Source: Pedobacter cryophilus (lineage in GTDB: Bacteria > Bacteroidota > Bacteroidia > Sphingobacteriales > Sphingobacteriaceae). Taken from it: a stretch of 64,000 nt of DNA. Position numbers and translations under genes: made by a program. The notes beneath the pieces are model-generated. The model saw only the letters and a list, made by a program, of their open reading frames with translations. It was not told the origin of the DNA and made no database searches. Below, piece by piece: positions 44,658 through 54,404 of the stretch; within the stretch, counting starts at the first letter, position 1, and each line of letters starts with the position of its first letter. The stretch covers positions 434,012 to 498,011 of the forward strand of contig NZ_SWBP01000003.1 in assembly GCF_005116455.1 (NCBI RefSeq), in the 5' to 3' direction.

Positions 44658-44733
44658 AAGAGATTGTAAAATTTTAGTTCCTCTTTAGCTTTTAATATCA
44701 CAATTACCCATATTTAAAGATTAAACTTTAGCT

Positions 44734-47562
44734 ATGCGTAAAATCTTACTCTTGGGAGGATTAGTTTTCTCTACATTCTTCACATTTGCTCAAAAAAAAC
44801 CTTTAGATCACACTGTTTATGACAGTTGGCAATCTATTAACGGAGAAAAAATAAGCAACGATGGTAAATATGTTGCTTATGCGGTTACTCCGCAAGAAGG
44901 TGATAATAACTTATTCATCAAAAACTTAAAAACAAATACGCTTTTCAATTATCAAAGAGCGGCTGGTTTTGATTTTTCTTTTGATAATCAGTTTGCCGTA
45001 TTTTTAATTAAGCCTTTTTTTAAAGACACTCGTTTAGCTAAAATTAAAAAGAAAAAAGCCGATGATATGCCTAAAGATTCATTAGGAATTGTGTCTTTAG
45101 CTAATTCTCAATTATGGAAAATCCCAAGAGTAAAGTCTTACAAGTTTCCTAAAAAAGCAGGAAATGTAATGGCTTACCTTTTAGATAAAGAGCCAGCAGA
45201 TACCAGCAAGAAAAAAGCTCCTGCAAAAAAAGATGATGCTGATTTTTTGTTTGCTGATGAGCCTGTATCAGCAACAGCTAAAGAGGGAAATTCATTAATT
45301 TTAAGAGACCTTAAATCGCAATCAGAAATAACCTTTAAAGCGGTTACTGAATATGAATTTAGTGAGAATGGAAAATTTTTATTGTTTGCTACTACTGCTA
45401 TCAAAAAAGATTCAACCCTAAAAGCAGGTACTTTTTTATACGATTTAGAAAAAAAGCAAACCACTAGTCTTACCACCGGAAAAGGTGTTTACAAGAATTT
45501 AATTTTTGATGAAAAAGGAAACCAAATTGCTTTTACAGCAGATAAAACTCCCGAAAAAGCATTAGTTAAAATCCCAAAACTATACTACTATAATTTCAAA
45601 ACTGATTCGGCCATTGTAATTGCTCAAGAAAGCACTCAAGGGATGCCCAAAAAATTCAGCGTAAGCGAAAACGGAAGAGTTTATTTTAGTAAAGATGGCG
45701 CCAAATTATTTTTTGGCACCGCTCCTATTCTTAGTCCAAAAGACACCACCATAGTAGATTTTGAAGTTGCCAAATTAGATATCTGGAACTATAAAGATGA
45801 TGAATTACAACCTATGCAATTGGCTAATTTAAGCAGAGAATTAAAGAAAAGTTATTTAGCAATGTGGTTACCTGCACAAAATAATAAAATGATGCAATTG
45901 GCTACTGAAGAAATTTCTGATGTATTTTTACCACAAGATGGCTTAGGCAACTATGCTTTAGGCATTACCGATTTTGGAAATAAAATTGCCATGCAGTGGC
46001 AGGGTTTTACTTTAGAATCGGCTTTTTTAATTTCTTTGGCTGATGGCAGTAAAAAACCAGTCAATCTTAATAAAAATGTTTCCAGATACGCTTTATCGCC
46101 AAAAGGAAATTATGTAGTTTGGTTTGATAAAGAAGATCAAAACTGGTACAGTTACAATGTAAATTCTGCTCAAACAGTAAAATTAGAAACACCAGATCCC
46201 ATTAAATTTGGAGAAGAAGATAATGATGTACCAGACTTTGCAAATCCTTATGGTTTAGCCGCCTGGACAGATAATGATCAACAAGTTTTAATTTATGATC
46301 GTTATGATATTTGGAGCTTTGATCCTGCGACAGGAAAAGGAAAAAACATCACCAACGGATATGGAAGAAGCAATTTACTTACTTTCCGTTATGCCAATCC
46401 AGATCCTGAAAAGAGAAGTATCTCTGCAAAAGAAACCATTTGGTTAAGCACTTTAAACAATGTAGACAAGCAAAAAGGTTGGTTTAAAAAGAATTTGGCT
46501 GACGCTAAAAATCCAGAAAAAGTAATTTTAACCACTTATAATTTTAGCGCCCCAAGAAAAGCCCAAAACGCGGATGTATTTATTTACAGCAAATCAAACT
46601 ATCAAGCCTCGCCAGATTTGTATGTTTCTTCAAACTTCATTAAAGAAACCAAATTGAGTGAGATTAATACTCAACAAAAAAACTACAATTGGGGAACCGC
46701 CGAATTGGTAAAATGGACGACGCCAAAAGGCTATAAATCTGAAGGTATTTTATACAAACCAGAGAATTTTGATGCCAATAAAAAATACCCAATGATTGTT
46801 TATTTCTACGAAAAACTATCAGACGGATTGTACAGCTATCAAGCTCCGGCTCCTACTCCATCTCGCTTAAATATTTCGTTTTTTGTGAGTAATGGTTACC
46901 TGGTTTTTGCTCCAGATATTTCTTATGAAATTGGCTATCCGGGTAAATCTGCCGAAGAATTTATTAATTCTGGTGTAGAAGAATTAAAGAAAAATACATG
47001 GGTTGATGGCACAAAAATAGGTTTACAAGGCCAAAGTTGGGGTGGCTATCAAATTGCGCATTTAATTACCCGAACCAATATGTACGCTGCCGCTTGGGCT
47101 GGCGCTCCGGTTGCTAACATGACTTCCGCTTATGGTGGAATTCGTTGGACATCAGGTTTAAACCGTCAGTTTCAATACGAAAAAACACAAAGCAGAATTG
47201 GTGCTACACTTTGGGAAAAACCAGAATTATATATAGAAAACTCTCCCTTATTTCACTTCCCTAAAGTGCAAACTCCGGTGGTAATTATGGCAAATGATGG
47301 CGACGGTTCTGTGCCTTGGTACCAAGGAATAGAAATGTTTACAGGCTTACGCCGATTAGGAAAACCTGTTTGGATGTTGAATTACAATGGCGATGACCAT
47401 AATTTAGTATTGCGCCAAAACAGAAAAGACATTCAAATAAGAGAGCAACAATTTTTTGATCACTTTTTAAAAGGCGCACCGCAACCCGTTTGGATGGCTA
47501 AAGGTGTACCGGCAACAGAAAAAGGCAAAAACTGGGGCTTTGATTTGGTGACAGAGAAATAG
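44734..47562 (+). CDS. Secreted S9 family prolyl oligopeptidase-like peptidase
   Basis: 942 residues with signal peptide MRKILLLGGLVFSTFFTFA. An N-terminal beta-propeller region spans about 25-690; it includes a Lys/Ala-rich insertion at about 150-165. The C-terminal alpha/beta hydrolase has the nucleophile elbow GLQGQSWGGYQIAH, the acid in ANDGDGSVPWYQG and the histidine in NYNGDDHNL. The family cleaves peptides, often after Pro or from the N-terminus. It is a single gene with its own terminator. Confidence 0.88.
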   Translation: MRKILLLGGLVFSTFFTFAQKKPLDHTVYDSWQSINGEKISNDGKYVAYAVTPQEGDNNLFIKNLKTNTLFNYQRAAGFDFSFDNQFAVFLIKPFFKDTRLAKIKKKKADDMPKDSLGIVSLANSQLWKIPRVKSYKFPKKAGNVMAYLLDKEPADTSKKKAPAKKDDADFLFADEPVSATAKEGNSLILRDLKSQSEITFKAVTEYEFSENGKFLLFATTAIKKDSTLKAGTFLYDLEKKQTTSLTTGKGVYKNLIFDEKGNQIAFTADKTPEKALVKIPKLYYYNFKTDSAIVIAQESTQGMPKKFSVSENGRVYFSKDGAKLFFGTAPILSPKDTTIVDFEVAKLDIWNYKDDELQPMQLANLSRELKKSYLAMWLPAQNNKMMQLATEEISDVFLPQDGLGNYALGITDFGNKIAMQWQGFTLESAFLISLADGSKKPVNLNKNVSRYALSPKGNYVVWFDKEDQNWYSYNVNSAQTVKLETPDPIKFGEEDNDVPDFANPYGLAAWTDNDQQVLIYDRYDIWSFDPATGKGKNITNGYGRSNLLTFRYANPDPEKRSISAKETIWLSTLNNVDKQKGWFKKNLADAKNPEKVILTTYNFSAPRKAQNADVFIYSKSNYQASPDLYVSSNFIKETKLSEINTQQKNYNWGTAELVKWTTPKGYKSEGILYKPENFDANKKYPMIVYFYEKLSDGLYSYQAPAPTPSRLNISFFVSNGYLVFAPDISYEIGYPGKSAEEFINSGVEELKKNTWVDGTKIGLQGQSWGGYQIAHLITRTNMYAAAWAGAPVANMTSAYGGIRWTSGLNRQFQYEKTQSRIGATLWEKPELYIENSPLFHFPKVQTPVVIMANDGDGSVPWYQGIEMFTGLRRLGKPVWMLNYNGDDHNLVLRQNRKDIQIREQQFFDHFLKGAPQPVWMAKGVPATEKGKNWGFDLVTEK

Positions 47563-47585
47563 ATTTTTTTTACTTTTTGAATTGC

Positions 47586-47628
47586 AAAAGCGGAGTCTGA
47601 AAATTATCAGGCTCCGCTTTTGTTTTTT
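47586..47628 (+). terminator. Terminator after the first S9 peptidase
   Basis: AAAAGCGGAGTCTGA (47586-47600) pairs with TCAGGCTCCGCTTTT (47607-47621), with one T-G pair and a T-rich tail (TGTTTTTT). Confidence 0.88.
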
Positions 47629-47667
47629 AGCATTTAAAGACGTTAATTTAATCGATAATCAATTAAT

Positions 47668-48849
47668 ATGTCTTCATCAATTATTCATCAAATAGATTGG
47701 AAACAATTTTGTCAAACAAAAATAACCAACAAAACTTTTGGATTTTCTTTAGTTGATGAAATCATTAACTCAGATTTAGTACACTTAGACTGGGAAACTT
47801 TAGGTTTTTCTTTTGAAGATCTTCCGATTAGAATGGTAAAAATTGGAAGAGGAAAAATAAAAATCTTACTGTGGAGTCAAATGCATGGAGATGAACCAAC
47901 AGCTACCGCAGCAATATTTGATTTGATTAATTTCTTTACGGATGCTATTCATCATCAAGAATTAAAAAACAACATTTTAACTTCTTGCACTTTATATTTC
48001 ATTCCAGTAATTAATCCTGATGGAATGGAAAAATTTACCAGAAGAAACGCTCAGCAAATTGACATTAACAGAGATTTTTTAGCACAACAATCGCCAGAAG
48101 GAAAAATACTTAGAACAATCAGAGAAAAAATAAAACCCAATTTTGCTTTTAACCTTCATGATCAGGATTCTTTATACAGCATCCCCAAATCAAAAAAAAC
48201 AGTAGCCATTTCCTTATTAGCCCCAGCTTTTGATGAAACTTTAGCCGTAAATTGGAACAGAGAACAAGCCATAAAAGTAATTATTTGCATAAATGAAGCT
48301 TTACAAAAGCTTGTTCCACAACAAGTAGGCAGATTTAATGATGAATTTGAACCACGAGCATTTGGAGATAATTTTCAGAAAGCTGGCGCAGCAACTATCC
48401 TCATAGAATCCGGATCGCTCATCAATGATCCTGAAAAGCAAGAAATTAGAAAACTCAATTTTTATGCTCTTTTATCAGCTTTAGAAGTCATCAGCAATCA
48501 AACTTATCAAGAAAAAGATTTGATTAATTACTTTATGATTCCGGTTCAAAAAAAGGAACTCTTCCACGTATTGCTTAAAAATTGCAGCATACAAAATTCA
48601 GATAAAAGCTATAAAATAGATATTGGGCTAAATTATACCGATATTTTTGATCAAAAAACCCGAACACTCCAAAAACATTATCAGGTTGCAGATATTGGAA
48701 ATTTATCTAACTATAACGCCTTTGAAACCATAGATGCTACAAGTTTAATTTTAATTGGAGAACCAAAATTTGAACAAATTGCCAATTTAGAATTAAAAAA
48801 CACCAATCATCAAACTATAATATGGTGGAAAGCCGGAATTAGAGTTTGA
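47668..48849 (+). CDS. M14-family zinc carboxypeptidase-like protein
   Basis: 393 residues, no signal peptide. Zinc and catalytic residues of the M14 fold are visible: the HxxE of WSQMHGDEPTATAAI, VINPDGMEKFTRRN, the arginine in QIDINRDFL, the third zinc ligand in AFNLHDQ, and the catalytic Glu in ATILIESGSL. The C-terminal 100 residues form an extra beta domain. Whether it acts on peptides or as a deacylase of the succinylglutamate desuccinylase group cannot be settled. It is 43 bases before the SpmA-SpmB fusion gene. Confidence 0.83.
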   Translation: MSSSIIHQIDWKQFCQTKITNKTFGFSLVDEIINSDLVHLDWETLGFSFEDLPIRMVKIGRGKIKILLWSQMHGDEPTATAAIFDLINFFTDAIHHQELKNNILTSCTLYFIPVINPDGMEKFTRRNAQQIDINRDFLAQQSPEGKILRTIREKIKPNFAFNLHDQDSLYSIPKSKKTVAISLLAPAFDETLAVNWNREQAIKVIICINEALQKLVPQQVGRFNDEFEPRAFGDNFQKAGAATILIESGSLINDPEKQEIRKLNFYALLSALEVISNQTYQEKDLINYFMIPVQKKELFHVLLKNCSIQNSDKSYKIDIGLNYTDIFDQKTRTLQKHYQVADIGNLSNYNAFETIDATSLILIGEPKFEQIANLELKNTNHQTIIWWKAGIRV

Positions 48850-48891
48850 AATTCACAAAATCTTTATAACCTTTAGAAACAATTAATAAAT

Positions 48892-50124
48892 ATGGCTTTA
48901 AATTACGTTTGGATTGCTTTCTTTTTGGTTTCGTTTGTAGTAGCGCTGGTTAAACTCATCTTTTTTCAAGATTACCAAATTTTTCAAACCATTGTGAGCA
49001 GCACTTTTGAGATGTCTAAAACAGGTGCCGAAATTTCTTTAGGCTTAATTGGCTTAATGACTTTTTGGTTAGGCATCATGAAAATTGGAGAAAAAGGTGG
49101 GATGATTAACATTTTCGCCAAAATTGTAGGTCCTTTTTTCAGTAAAATTTTTCCAGAAGTCCCAAAAAATCACCCTGCATTAGGTTCCATTTTAATGAAT
49201 TTTTCGGCCAATATGTTAGGTTTAGACAACGCAGCCACTCCTTTAGGTTTAAAAGCTATGAAAGAGCTGCAAGAAATAAATCCTGATAAAGAAACTGCTT
49301 CCAATGCGCAAATCATGTTTTTGGTGCTTAACGCTTCTAGTTTAGTATTGATTCCAACCAGTATCATGGCGTTCAGAAAAACCGCAGGAGCGGCAGATCC
49401 TTCAGATATTTTTATTCCTTGTTTACTGGCAACCTTCTTTTCTACATTAGTAGGTTTAATAGTTACTGCCATTTATCAAAGAATTAACCTTTTTCAAAAA
49501 ACAATTCTGGCTTATTTAGGCACAGCAGCATTAATTATTGGTGGTACATTATACTATTTCACTACCCTATCACCAGATCAAATTAACGTGGTTTCTGGCG
49601 TTGTTGGCAACGTCATGTTGTTCAGTATCATCATTTCCTTTATTACTTTGGCACTTTTCAAAAAAATAAATGTGTTTGAAACCTTTATTGACGGTGCAAA
49701 AGAAGGTTTCGAAATTTCGGTAAAAATTATTCCTTATTTGGTTGGAATATTGGTTGCTGTTGGTGTTTTAAGAGGATCAGGAACTTTAGATTTTATAGTG
49801 CAGGGAATTGGCTCTTTTGTAGCTTTTTTAGGTTTCGATACCGGTTTTGTACCTGCACTACCCATCGCATTTATGAAGCCCTTAAGTGGTAGTGGTGCCC
49901 GTGGCTTAATGGTAGAATTAATGAATACCACCGGGGCTGATAGTTTTCCATCAAGAGTAGCCTGCGTAATTCAAGGTTCTACAGAAACTACTTTTTATGT
50001 TTTAGCTATTTATTTTGGTTCGGTAGCCATCAAAAAAACCCGACATGCTTTACCAGCAGCTCTTTTGGCAGAATTAGCCGGAGTAACCGCTGCCATAGCC
50101 ATATCATATATGTTTTTTGGCTAG
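48892..50124 (+). CDS. SpmA-SpmB fusion, nucleoside-recognition (Gate) domain membrane protein
   Basis: 410 residues with about nine membrane spans. Two Gate domains follow one another: the SpmA-like half (GAEISLGLIGLMTFWLGIMKIGE; NMLGLDNAATPLGLKAM) and the SpmB-like half (GAKEGFEISVKIIPYLVGIL; PLSGSGARGLMVELM; IQGSTETTFYVLAIYFG). In Bacillus the two are separate spore-maturation genes; the fused form is common in non-sporulating Bacteroidota. The transported substrate is not established. It is followed by mgsA after 22 bases. Confidence 0.88.
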   Translation: MALNYVWIAFFLVSFVVALVKLIFFQDYQIFQTIVSSTFEMSKTGAEISLGLIGLMTFWLGIMKIGEKGGMINIFAKIVGPFFSKIFPEVPKNHPALGSILMNFSANMLGLDNAATPLGLKAMKELQEINPDKETASNAQIMFLVLNASSLVLIPTSIMAFRKTAGAADPSDIFIPCLLATFFSTLVGLIVTAIYQRINLFQKTILAYLGTAALIIGGTLYYFTTLSPDQINVVSGVVGNVMLFSIIISFITLALFKKINVFETFIDGAKEGFEISVKIIPYLVGILVAVGVLRGSGTLDFIVQGIGSFVAFLGFDTGFVPALPIAFMKPLSGSGARGLMVELMNTTGADSFPSRVACVIQGSTETTFYVLAIYFGSVAIKKTRHALPAALLAELAGVTAAIAISYMFFG

Positions 50125-50146
50125 TTAATATTAAAAGAATAAAGAA

Positions 50147-50518
50147 ATGAAAAGAAGAATTGCCCTTATTGCTCATGATGGTAAAAAGGCCGAAATTGTT
50201 GCCTTTGTAAAAGAGCATTTCGAGATTTTTTCAACAATGGCATTAACCGCAACCGGCACTACAGGAGGACTTATTGAACAAACTGGTTTGCAGGTAAATA
50301 AAAAATTAAGCGGCCCTAACGGTGGCGATGCACAAATTGCAGCCATGGCAGCCGAAGGTTTGTTAGATGCCATCTTGTTTTTTAGAGATCCCTTGGGTAA
50401 ACATCCGCATGAGCCAGATATTCAAATGCTGATGAGAATATGCGATGCCCACGATGTCCCTTTAGCTACTAACCCTGCAACTGCAGCACTTTTATTATAT
50501 GGTTTAGCGCAGCAATAA
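50147..50518 (+). CDS. mgsA: Methylglyoxal synthase
   Basis: Converts dihydroxyacetone phosphate to methylglyoxal and phosphate, a bypass of lower glycolysis. 123 residues: IALIAHDGKKAEIVAFV at the start, the phosphate-binding ATGTTGGLIEQ, LSGPNGGDAQIAAM, and the catalytic Asp in ILFFRDPLGKHPHEPDI. The DAHDVPLATNPATA end motif is complete. Start at 50147 matches the usual length of about 120-150 residues. It is probably co-transcribed with the preceding membrane protein. Confidence 0.95.
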   Translation: MKRRIALIAHDGKKAEIVAFVKEHFEIFSTMALTATGTTGGLIEQTGLQVNKKLSGPNGGDAQIAAMAAEGLLDAILFFRDPLGKHPHEPDIQMLMRICDAHDVPLATNPATAALLLYGLAQQ

Positions 50519-50535
50519 ATTTTAAATAAATATTT

Positions 50536-50634
50536 GGGCGGCTTAACCGGCTGTTCAGGGGTGCCGTTAAGCTTTTTGAAAAAAAGCTTAACCAGCCATT
50601 GCATGGCTGCCCTTACTATCCGGGCCGCGGCACT
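50536..50634. repeat. GC-rich structured intergenic repeat
   Basis: The block is much more GC-rich than the rest of the window. It begins GGGCGGCTTAACC. At its centre TTAAGCTTTTT-GAA-AAAAAGCTTAA (50567-50591) forms a perfect 11-base hairpin. A second hairpin CAGCCAT-TGC-ATGGCTG (50593-50609) follows, then GGGCCGCGGC. Apparent ORFs on both strands through it have no gene-like properties. It may be related in plan to the element at 4948-5021. Confidence 0.6.
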
Positions 50635-50795
50635 GCTATTTACCACATTCATCAATTATCACAAACCATTATTGGCATTATTTTTAACCCTTAATCAGTG
50701 GTTAAAAGATTACAAAAATCATTTTAAAAGATTAGTTAAAATTAAGCCTTAACTTTATTTCCACCATTTTAAATGCTAACTCAAATTAAAATCAC

Positions 50796-52829
50796 ATGAA
50801 AAAAATACTTTTTGCAGGTTTACTCCTCCTTTCCCAACAAAGCTGGGCACAAAAAAGCATGACACCAGAGTTGTTATGGAAATTAGGACGAGTAAGTGGT
50901 GAAACCTTAACTGCCGATCAAAAAAATGTACTTTTTGGAGTTTCTAATTATGATTTAGCGGCCAACAAAAGTGAACGAAATTTATACAGCATTCCATTAA
51001 CTGGAGGCGTAGCTAAACAAATTACAACAACCGCAGGAAGTGAATCAATTTTGACGGTAGATCAAAAAACTGGTAAATTAATCTACACCTACAAAGGTCA
51101 GCTTTTTGATATGAACGCTGATGGCTCTGCCATTAAACAATTGACTAATGAAAAAGAAGGATTAGAAAATGTAATACTTTCGCCAAATAAAGATTATATC
51201 CTTTTCACAAAAGATGTTCCCATTATCAAAAATGTAGGAAATGAGAAATATCCGGATTTACCTAAAGCCAACGCTTTAATTTACGAAGATTTAAATTATC
51301 GCCATTGGGATACTTGGGAAGATGGAAAGTATTCACATGTGTTTTATGCTCCTTTTAATAATGGAAATATTGGCGAAGCTGTAGATATTATGAAAGATGA
51401 GCCTTATGATACACCTCAAAAACCTTCTGGAGGAATTGAAGATATCACTTGGTCGCCAGATGGAAAATCGATTATTTATGTTTCCAAAAAGAAATATGGC
51501 AAAGCTTATGCACAAAGCACCAATACAGATATTTACAAATATGATATTGCCAATAAACAAACTTATAACCTAACTGATGGAATGTTGGGCTATGATACGC
51601 AACCACTTTTTAATAAAGATGGTTCTCGTTTAGCTTGGACAAGTATGGTAGAAGATGGTTACGAAGCAGATAAAAACGACATTATGGTTTTTGATTACAA
51701 AACCAATGTTTGCCATAATTTAACCAAAGATTGGGATGAAACGGTGGCTAGTTTTGTTTGGAGTACAGATCAATCTAAAATTTACTTTTTAGCTGTAGAA
51801 AAAGGTACGGAACAACTTTTTGAGATCACTTTAAACAAAGACCTTTCTAGAAATACAGCCGCCAACATTAAGAGAATAACACAAGGCAGATGGGACATTA
51901 ACGGAATTGTTGGGCAAAGTGGAAACACTATGGTAGTTTCTAGAACAGATATGAACCATGCCGCAGAATTATTTAAAGTTGATTTACAAACCGGAAACCT
52001 CAGTGCCTTAACCAAAGTAAATGAAGCAACTTATGCGGGTGTGGCCATGAGTGAAATTGAAGCCAAAACCATTAAAACTACAGATGGTAAGGACATGTTA
52101 ACTTGGGTAATTTACCCTCCTGGATTTGATCCTGCTAAGAAATATCCAACACTTTTATATTGCCAAGGTGGGCCGCAATCTGCCTTATCTCAGTTTTATT
52201 CTGTTAGATGGAATTTTCAATTAATGGCTGCTCAAGGTTATATTGTTGTAGCGCCAAACCGCAGAGGAATGCCAGGAAATGGAGTTGAATGGAATAAACA
52301 AATTAGTGGAGATTGGGGTGGCCAAGCCATGAAAGATTACCTATCTGCAATTGACGAGATTTCAAAAGAACCTTATGTAGATAAAAACAGGTTAGGTTGT
52401 GTGGGTGCAAGTTATGGAGGCTACTCGGTTTTTATGTTAGCCGGAATTCACCAAAACAGATTTAAAACCTTTATTTCTCACGATGGATTATTTGATTTAA
52501 GAAGCTGGTATGGTACTACTGAAGAATTATTTTTCGCAAATAAAGACATTGGTGGACCTTACTGGGGTGATAATTCTCCAAAATCATACAAAGATTTTAA
52601 TCCAATGGAATTTGTAAAAAACTGGAACACTCCAATTATGATTGTACAAGGCGGGATAGACTATCGTGTACCTATTGAACAAGGTTTAGAAGCTTTTCAG
52701 GCAGCTCAACTCAAAGGAATCAAAAGTAAATTGCTTTATTTACCCGAAGAAAACCACTGGGTTTTAAGCGGTCAGAATGGAATAGTTTGGCAACGAGAAT
52801 TCTTTAGCTGGTTAAAAGAAACTTTATAA
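50796..52829 (+). CDS. Secreted S9 family peptidase (dipeptidyl/acylaminoacyl peptidase type)
   Basis: 677 residues with signal peptide MKKILFAGLLLLSQQSWA. WD40-like propeller repeats fill about 25-410 (DITWSPDGKSIIYVS; GSRLAWTSMVEDGY). The hydrolase domain has LLYCQGGPQSALSQFYS, the nucleophile in CVGASYGGYSVFM, the acid in VQGGIDYRVPIEQG and the histidine in LPEENHWVL. It differs clearly from the 942-residue S9 protein upstream in length and motifs. It is a single gene ending at a terminator. Confidence 0.9.
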   Translation: MKKILFAGLLLLSQQSWAQKSMTPELLWKLGRVSGETLTADQKNVLFGVSNYDLAANKSERNLYSIPLTGGVAKQITTTAGSESILTVDQKTGKLIYTYKGQLFDMNADGSAIKQLTNEKEGLENVILSPNKDYILFTKDVPIIKNVGNEKYPDLPKANALIYEDLNYRHWDTWEDGKYSHVFYAPFNNGNIGEAVDIMKDEPYDTPQKPSGGIEDITWSPDGKSIIYVSKKKYGKAYAQSTNTDIYKYDIANKQTYNLTDGMLGYDTQPLFNKDGSRLAWTSMVEDGYEADKNDIMVFDYKTNVCHNLTKDWDETVASFVWSTDQSKIYFLAVEKGTEQLFEITLNKDLSRNTAANIKRITQGRWDINGIVGQSGNTMVVSRTDMNHAAELFKVDLQTGNLSALTKVNEATYAGVAMSEIEAKTIKTTDGKDMLTWVIYPPGFDPAKKYPTLLYCQGGPQSALSQFYSVRWNFQLMAAQGYIVVAPNRRGMPGNGVEWNKQISGDWGGQAMKDYLSAIDEISKEPYVDKNRLGCVGASYGGYSVFMLAGIHQNRFKTFISHDGLFDLRSWYGTTEELFFANKDIGGPYWGDNSPKSYKDFNPMEFVKNWNTPIMIVQGGIDYRVPIEQGLEAFQAAQLKGIKSKLLYLPEENHWVLSGQNGIVWQREFFSWLKETL

Positions 52830-52846
52830 CTTTTAATATTAATTTA

Positions 52847-52882
52847 CGCTGCCAAATTCTTGAATATTGGCAGCGTTTTTTA
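52847..52882 (+). terminator. Terminator after the second S9 peptidase
   Basis: ACGCTGCCAA (52847-52856) pairs with TTGGCAGCGT (52868-52877), followed by a T run. Confidence 0.88.
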
Positions 52883-52967
52883 TGCAAACAATAAATGAAA
52901 TTGGGTATAATTAAGCTTTAAGTCTAAAAATATAGTTAGAAATAACGCTTCCATAAAATTTAAATAA

Positions 52968-53402
52968 ATGATGAATCACAACTTAGTAGTATCAAAATCT
53001 GTAATTGTATATGCCAACCGAAATAGAGTTTGGGAGGTATTAACAAACCCTCAAATTATAAAGGAATATTTATTTGGGACAGAGACCATCACTGATTGGA
53101 AAGTTGGGAGTGAAATTATTTTCCAAGGAGATTATGATGGTCACCAATACAAAGATCATGGGGTAATTACTGAAAACATTCCAACAACAAAATTGAGTTA
53201 TAGCTATTGGAGTGGCTTTTCTGGAATGGAAGATAAACCCGAAAACTATTCAAAAGTAACTTACTTATTAGCCGACAAGAGAAACAATCAAACAGAATTT
53301 ACTTGGATTCAAGAAGGATATGCTAATGAGGAAGTTTATCAGCATTCTAAAAGTGGAATGGACGAGTTTATAGAAAGTATAAAACTAATTATGGAGAGAT
53401 GA
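52968..53402 (+). CDS. SRPBCC/AHSA1-like (START-fold) domain protein
   Basis: 144 residues with the helix-grip pattern of activator of Hsp90 ATPase-like proteins: VSKSVIVYANRNRVWEVLTN, then the LFGTETITDWKVGSEIIFQGD stretch, LSYSYWSGFSG, and a long C-terminal helix (SKSGMDEFIESIKLIMER). Two adjacent ATG codons at 52968 and 52971 are possible starts. The fold binds hydrophobic ligands; the actual function is unknown. The neighbours give no hint. Confidence 0.82.
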   Translation: MMNHNLVVSKSVIVYANRNRVWEVLTNPQIIKEYLFGTETITDWKVGSEIIFQGDYDGHQYKDHGVITENIPTTKLSYSYWSGFSGMEDKPENYSKVTYLLADKRNNQTEFTWIQEGYANEEVYQHSKSGMDEFIESIKLIMER

Positions 53403-53404
53403 TA

Positions 53405-53427
53405 AAAAAGAAACCTTCGGTTTCTTT
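53405..53427 (-). terminator. Terminator of the small minus-strand gene
   Basis: AAAGAAACC (53407-53415) and GGTTTCTTT (53419-53427) pair around a three-base loop. Read on the minus strand the stem is followed by a T run. It overlaps the stop codon of the gene it serves. Confidence 0.65.
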
Positions 53428-53686
53428 ACAACAAGGTTTTTTCAAAAGTTGCGCCAATTTGAACCAATTCCTTTTCAGTAATATCTTCTATTCCAATTTG
53501 GTGATTTTGTAAAATCAATTCATTAACCTTTAAAAAGCCATTGGTTAACTTAATAATAATCACATTTTCATTATAATGGAAATGCTCTATATAAGCACCT
53601 AAATTTGGTTGAATATCTTTAACCTTTTTAATTAAATAAATAAGATCATTCTTAAAAGCATCTAAATGGATGTTTGTTGATGGCAT
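53426..53686 (-). CDS. Small hypothetical protein
   Basis: 86 residues from ATG 53686 (MPSTNIHLDAFKNDLIYLIKKV). An ATG nine codons upstream is less likely, as the added residues are hydrophobic and unlike the rest. It has amphipathic helices and no cysteines, signal peptide or known motif (AYIEHFHYNENVIIIKL; GIEDITEKELVQIGATF). It converges on the AHSA1-like gene. Function unknown. Confidence 0.5.
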   Translation of the reverse strand: MPSTNIHLDAFKNDLIYLIKKVKDIQPNLGAYIEHFHYNENVIIIKLTNGFLKVNELILQNHQIGIEDITEKELVQIGATFEKTLL

Positions 53687-53882
53687 TTGACAAAAATAGG
53701 TTGCATAAAACAAGAACGCTAATTAACATATCCTTAACAATAACTTAATTACCACTAAGAATTAACATTAATTTAACGTTCACCATGCATTTAATGTGCC
53801 ATAATAATGCTTAACAATTTTTAACACCTGTTCTAAATAAAAAATTGTGTTAAATAAAATAAATTAGTTTATTTTTGTAACA

Positions 53883-54323
53883 ATGAAAATTTTTCGTCAC
53901 AGTTTAATTCTTCTGCTTTGCTTGATGGTGTTTACCACATCATCTGGGTTAACAGTGAATTTACATTATTGTGCCGGGCAATTACAAAATGTGAGCATGA
54001 AGCAAGATGCTTCAGATTGTATGATGGCAATGCCAACTTCTAAAGTTGCTTGCGATGAGAAAGCTCAAAAAACCTCTCTAAAAAAGGTTGATACCTGCTG
54101 CCAAAACCAGCAAATTAAAGCTAAATCAGAAATTAAAATTACTGATACCAAAGCAAAAAAAGAAGGCTCAATTTTAACTTCTATAACCTTCTTAAAAAGT
54201 TATTTCATCTCCTTGTTTTCTTTTGGTAACGAAGAAGAATCTGATGATCAAGAAAACGACTATTCCCTCTTTCCTTTACTTCAAAAAGGCCTTTATATCT
54301 TATTCCAACAATTTCGTAATTAG
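53883..54323 (+). CDS. HYC_CC_PP-type protein heading the copper/silver efflux operon
   Basis: 146 residues with a signal peptide or N-terminal span (MKIFRHSLILLLCLMVFTTS). The mature part has the HYC motif (LHYCAGQLQNVSM), DCMMAM, and a CC pair (VDTCCQNQ). The final PP of the family name is not obvious (the region reads SLFPLL). Small proteins of this type commonly precede CusA-type efflux genes in Bacteroidota. The Cys, His and Met residues suggest metal handling in the periplasm (inference). The efflux gene starts about 80 bases downstream. Confidence 0.7.
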   Translation: MKIFRHSLILLLCLMVFTTSSGLTVNLHYCAGQLQNVSMKQDASDCMMAMPTSKVACDEKAQKTSLKKVDTCCQNQQIKAKSEIKITDTKAKKEGSILTSITFLKSYFISLFSFGNEEESDDQENDYSLFPLLQKGLYILFQQFRN

Positions 54324-54404
54324 ACTTCACCTATTCTATATTACTGATAATAGCTAATTCCTTAGCGTTTATCCTCCATTTATTTTTTACTTTATTTTTT
54401 TAAA

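Noticed and set aside
50422-50752. Two ORFs on opposite strands across the GC-rich element
   Set aside because: Both are explained by the hairpin repeat; neither has a plausible start region, composition or domain.
53870-53877. TATTTTTG as -7 element for the HYC_CC_PP gene
   Set aside because: It lies six bases before the start codon, which would make the message leaderless, and the upstream TTG is at 22 rather than 19 bases.
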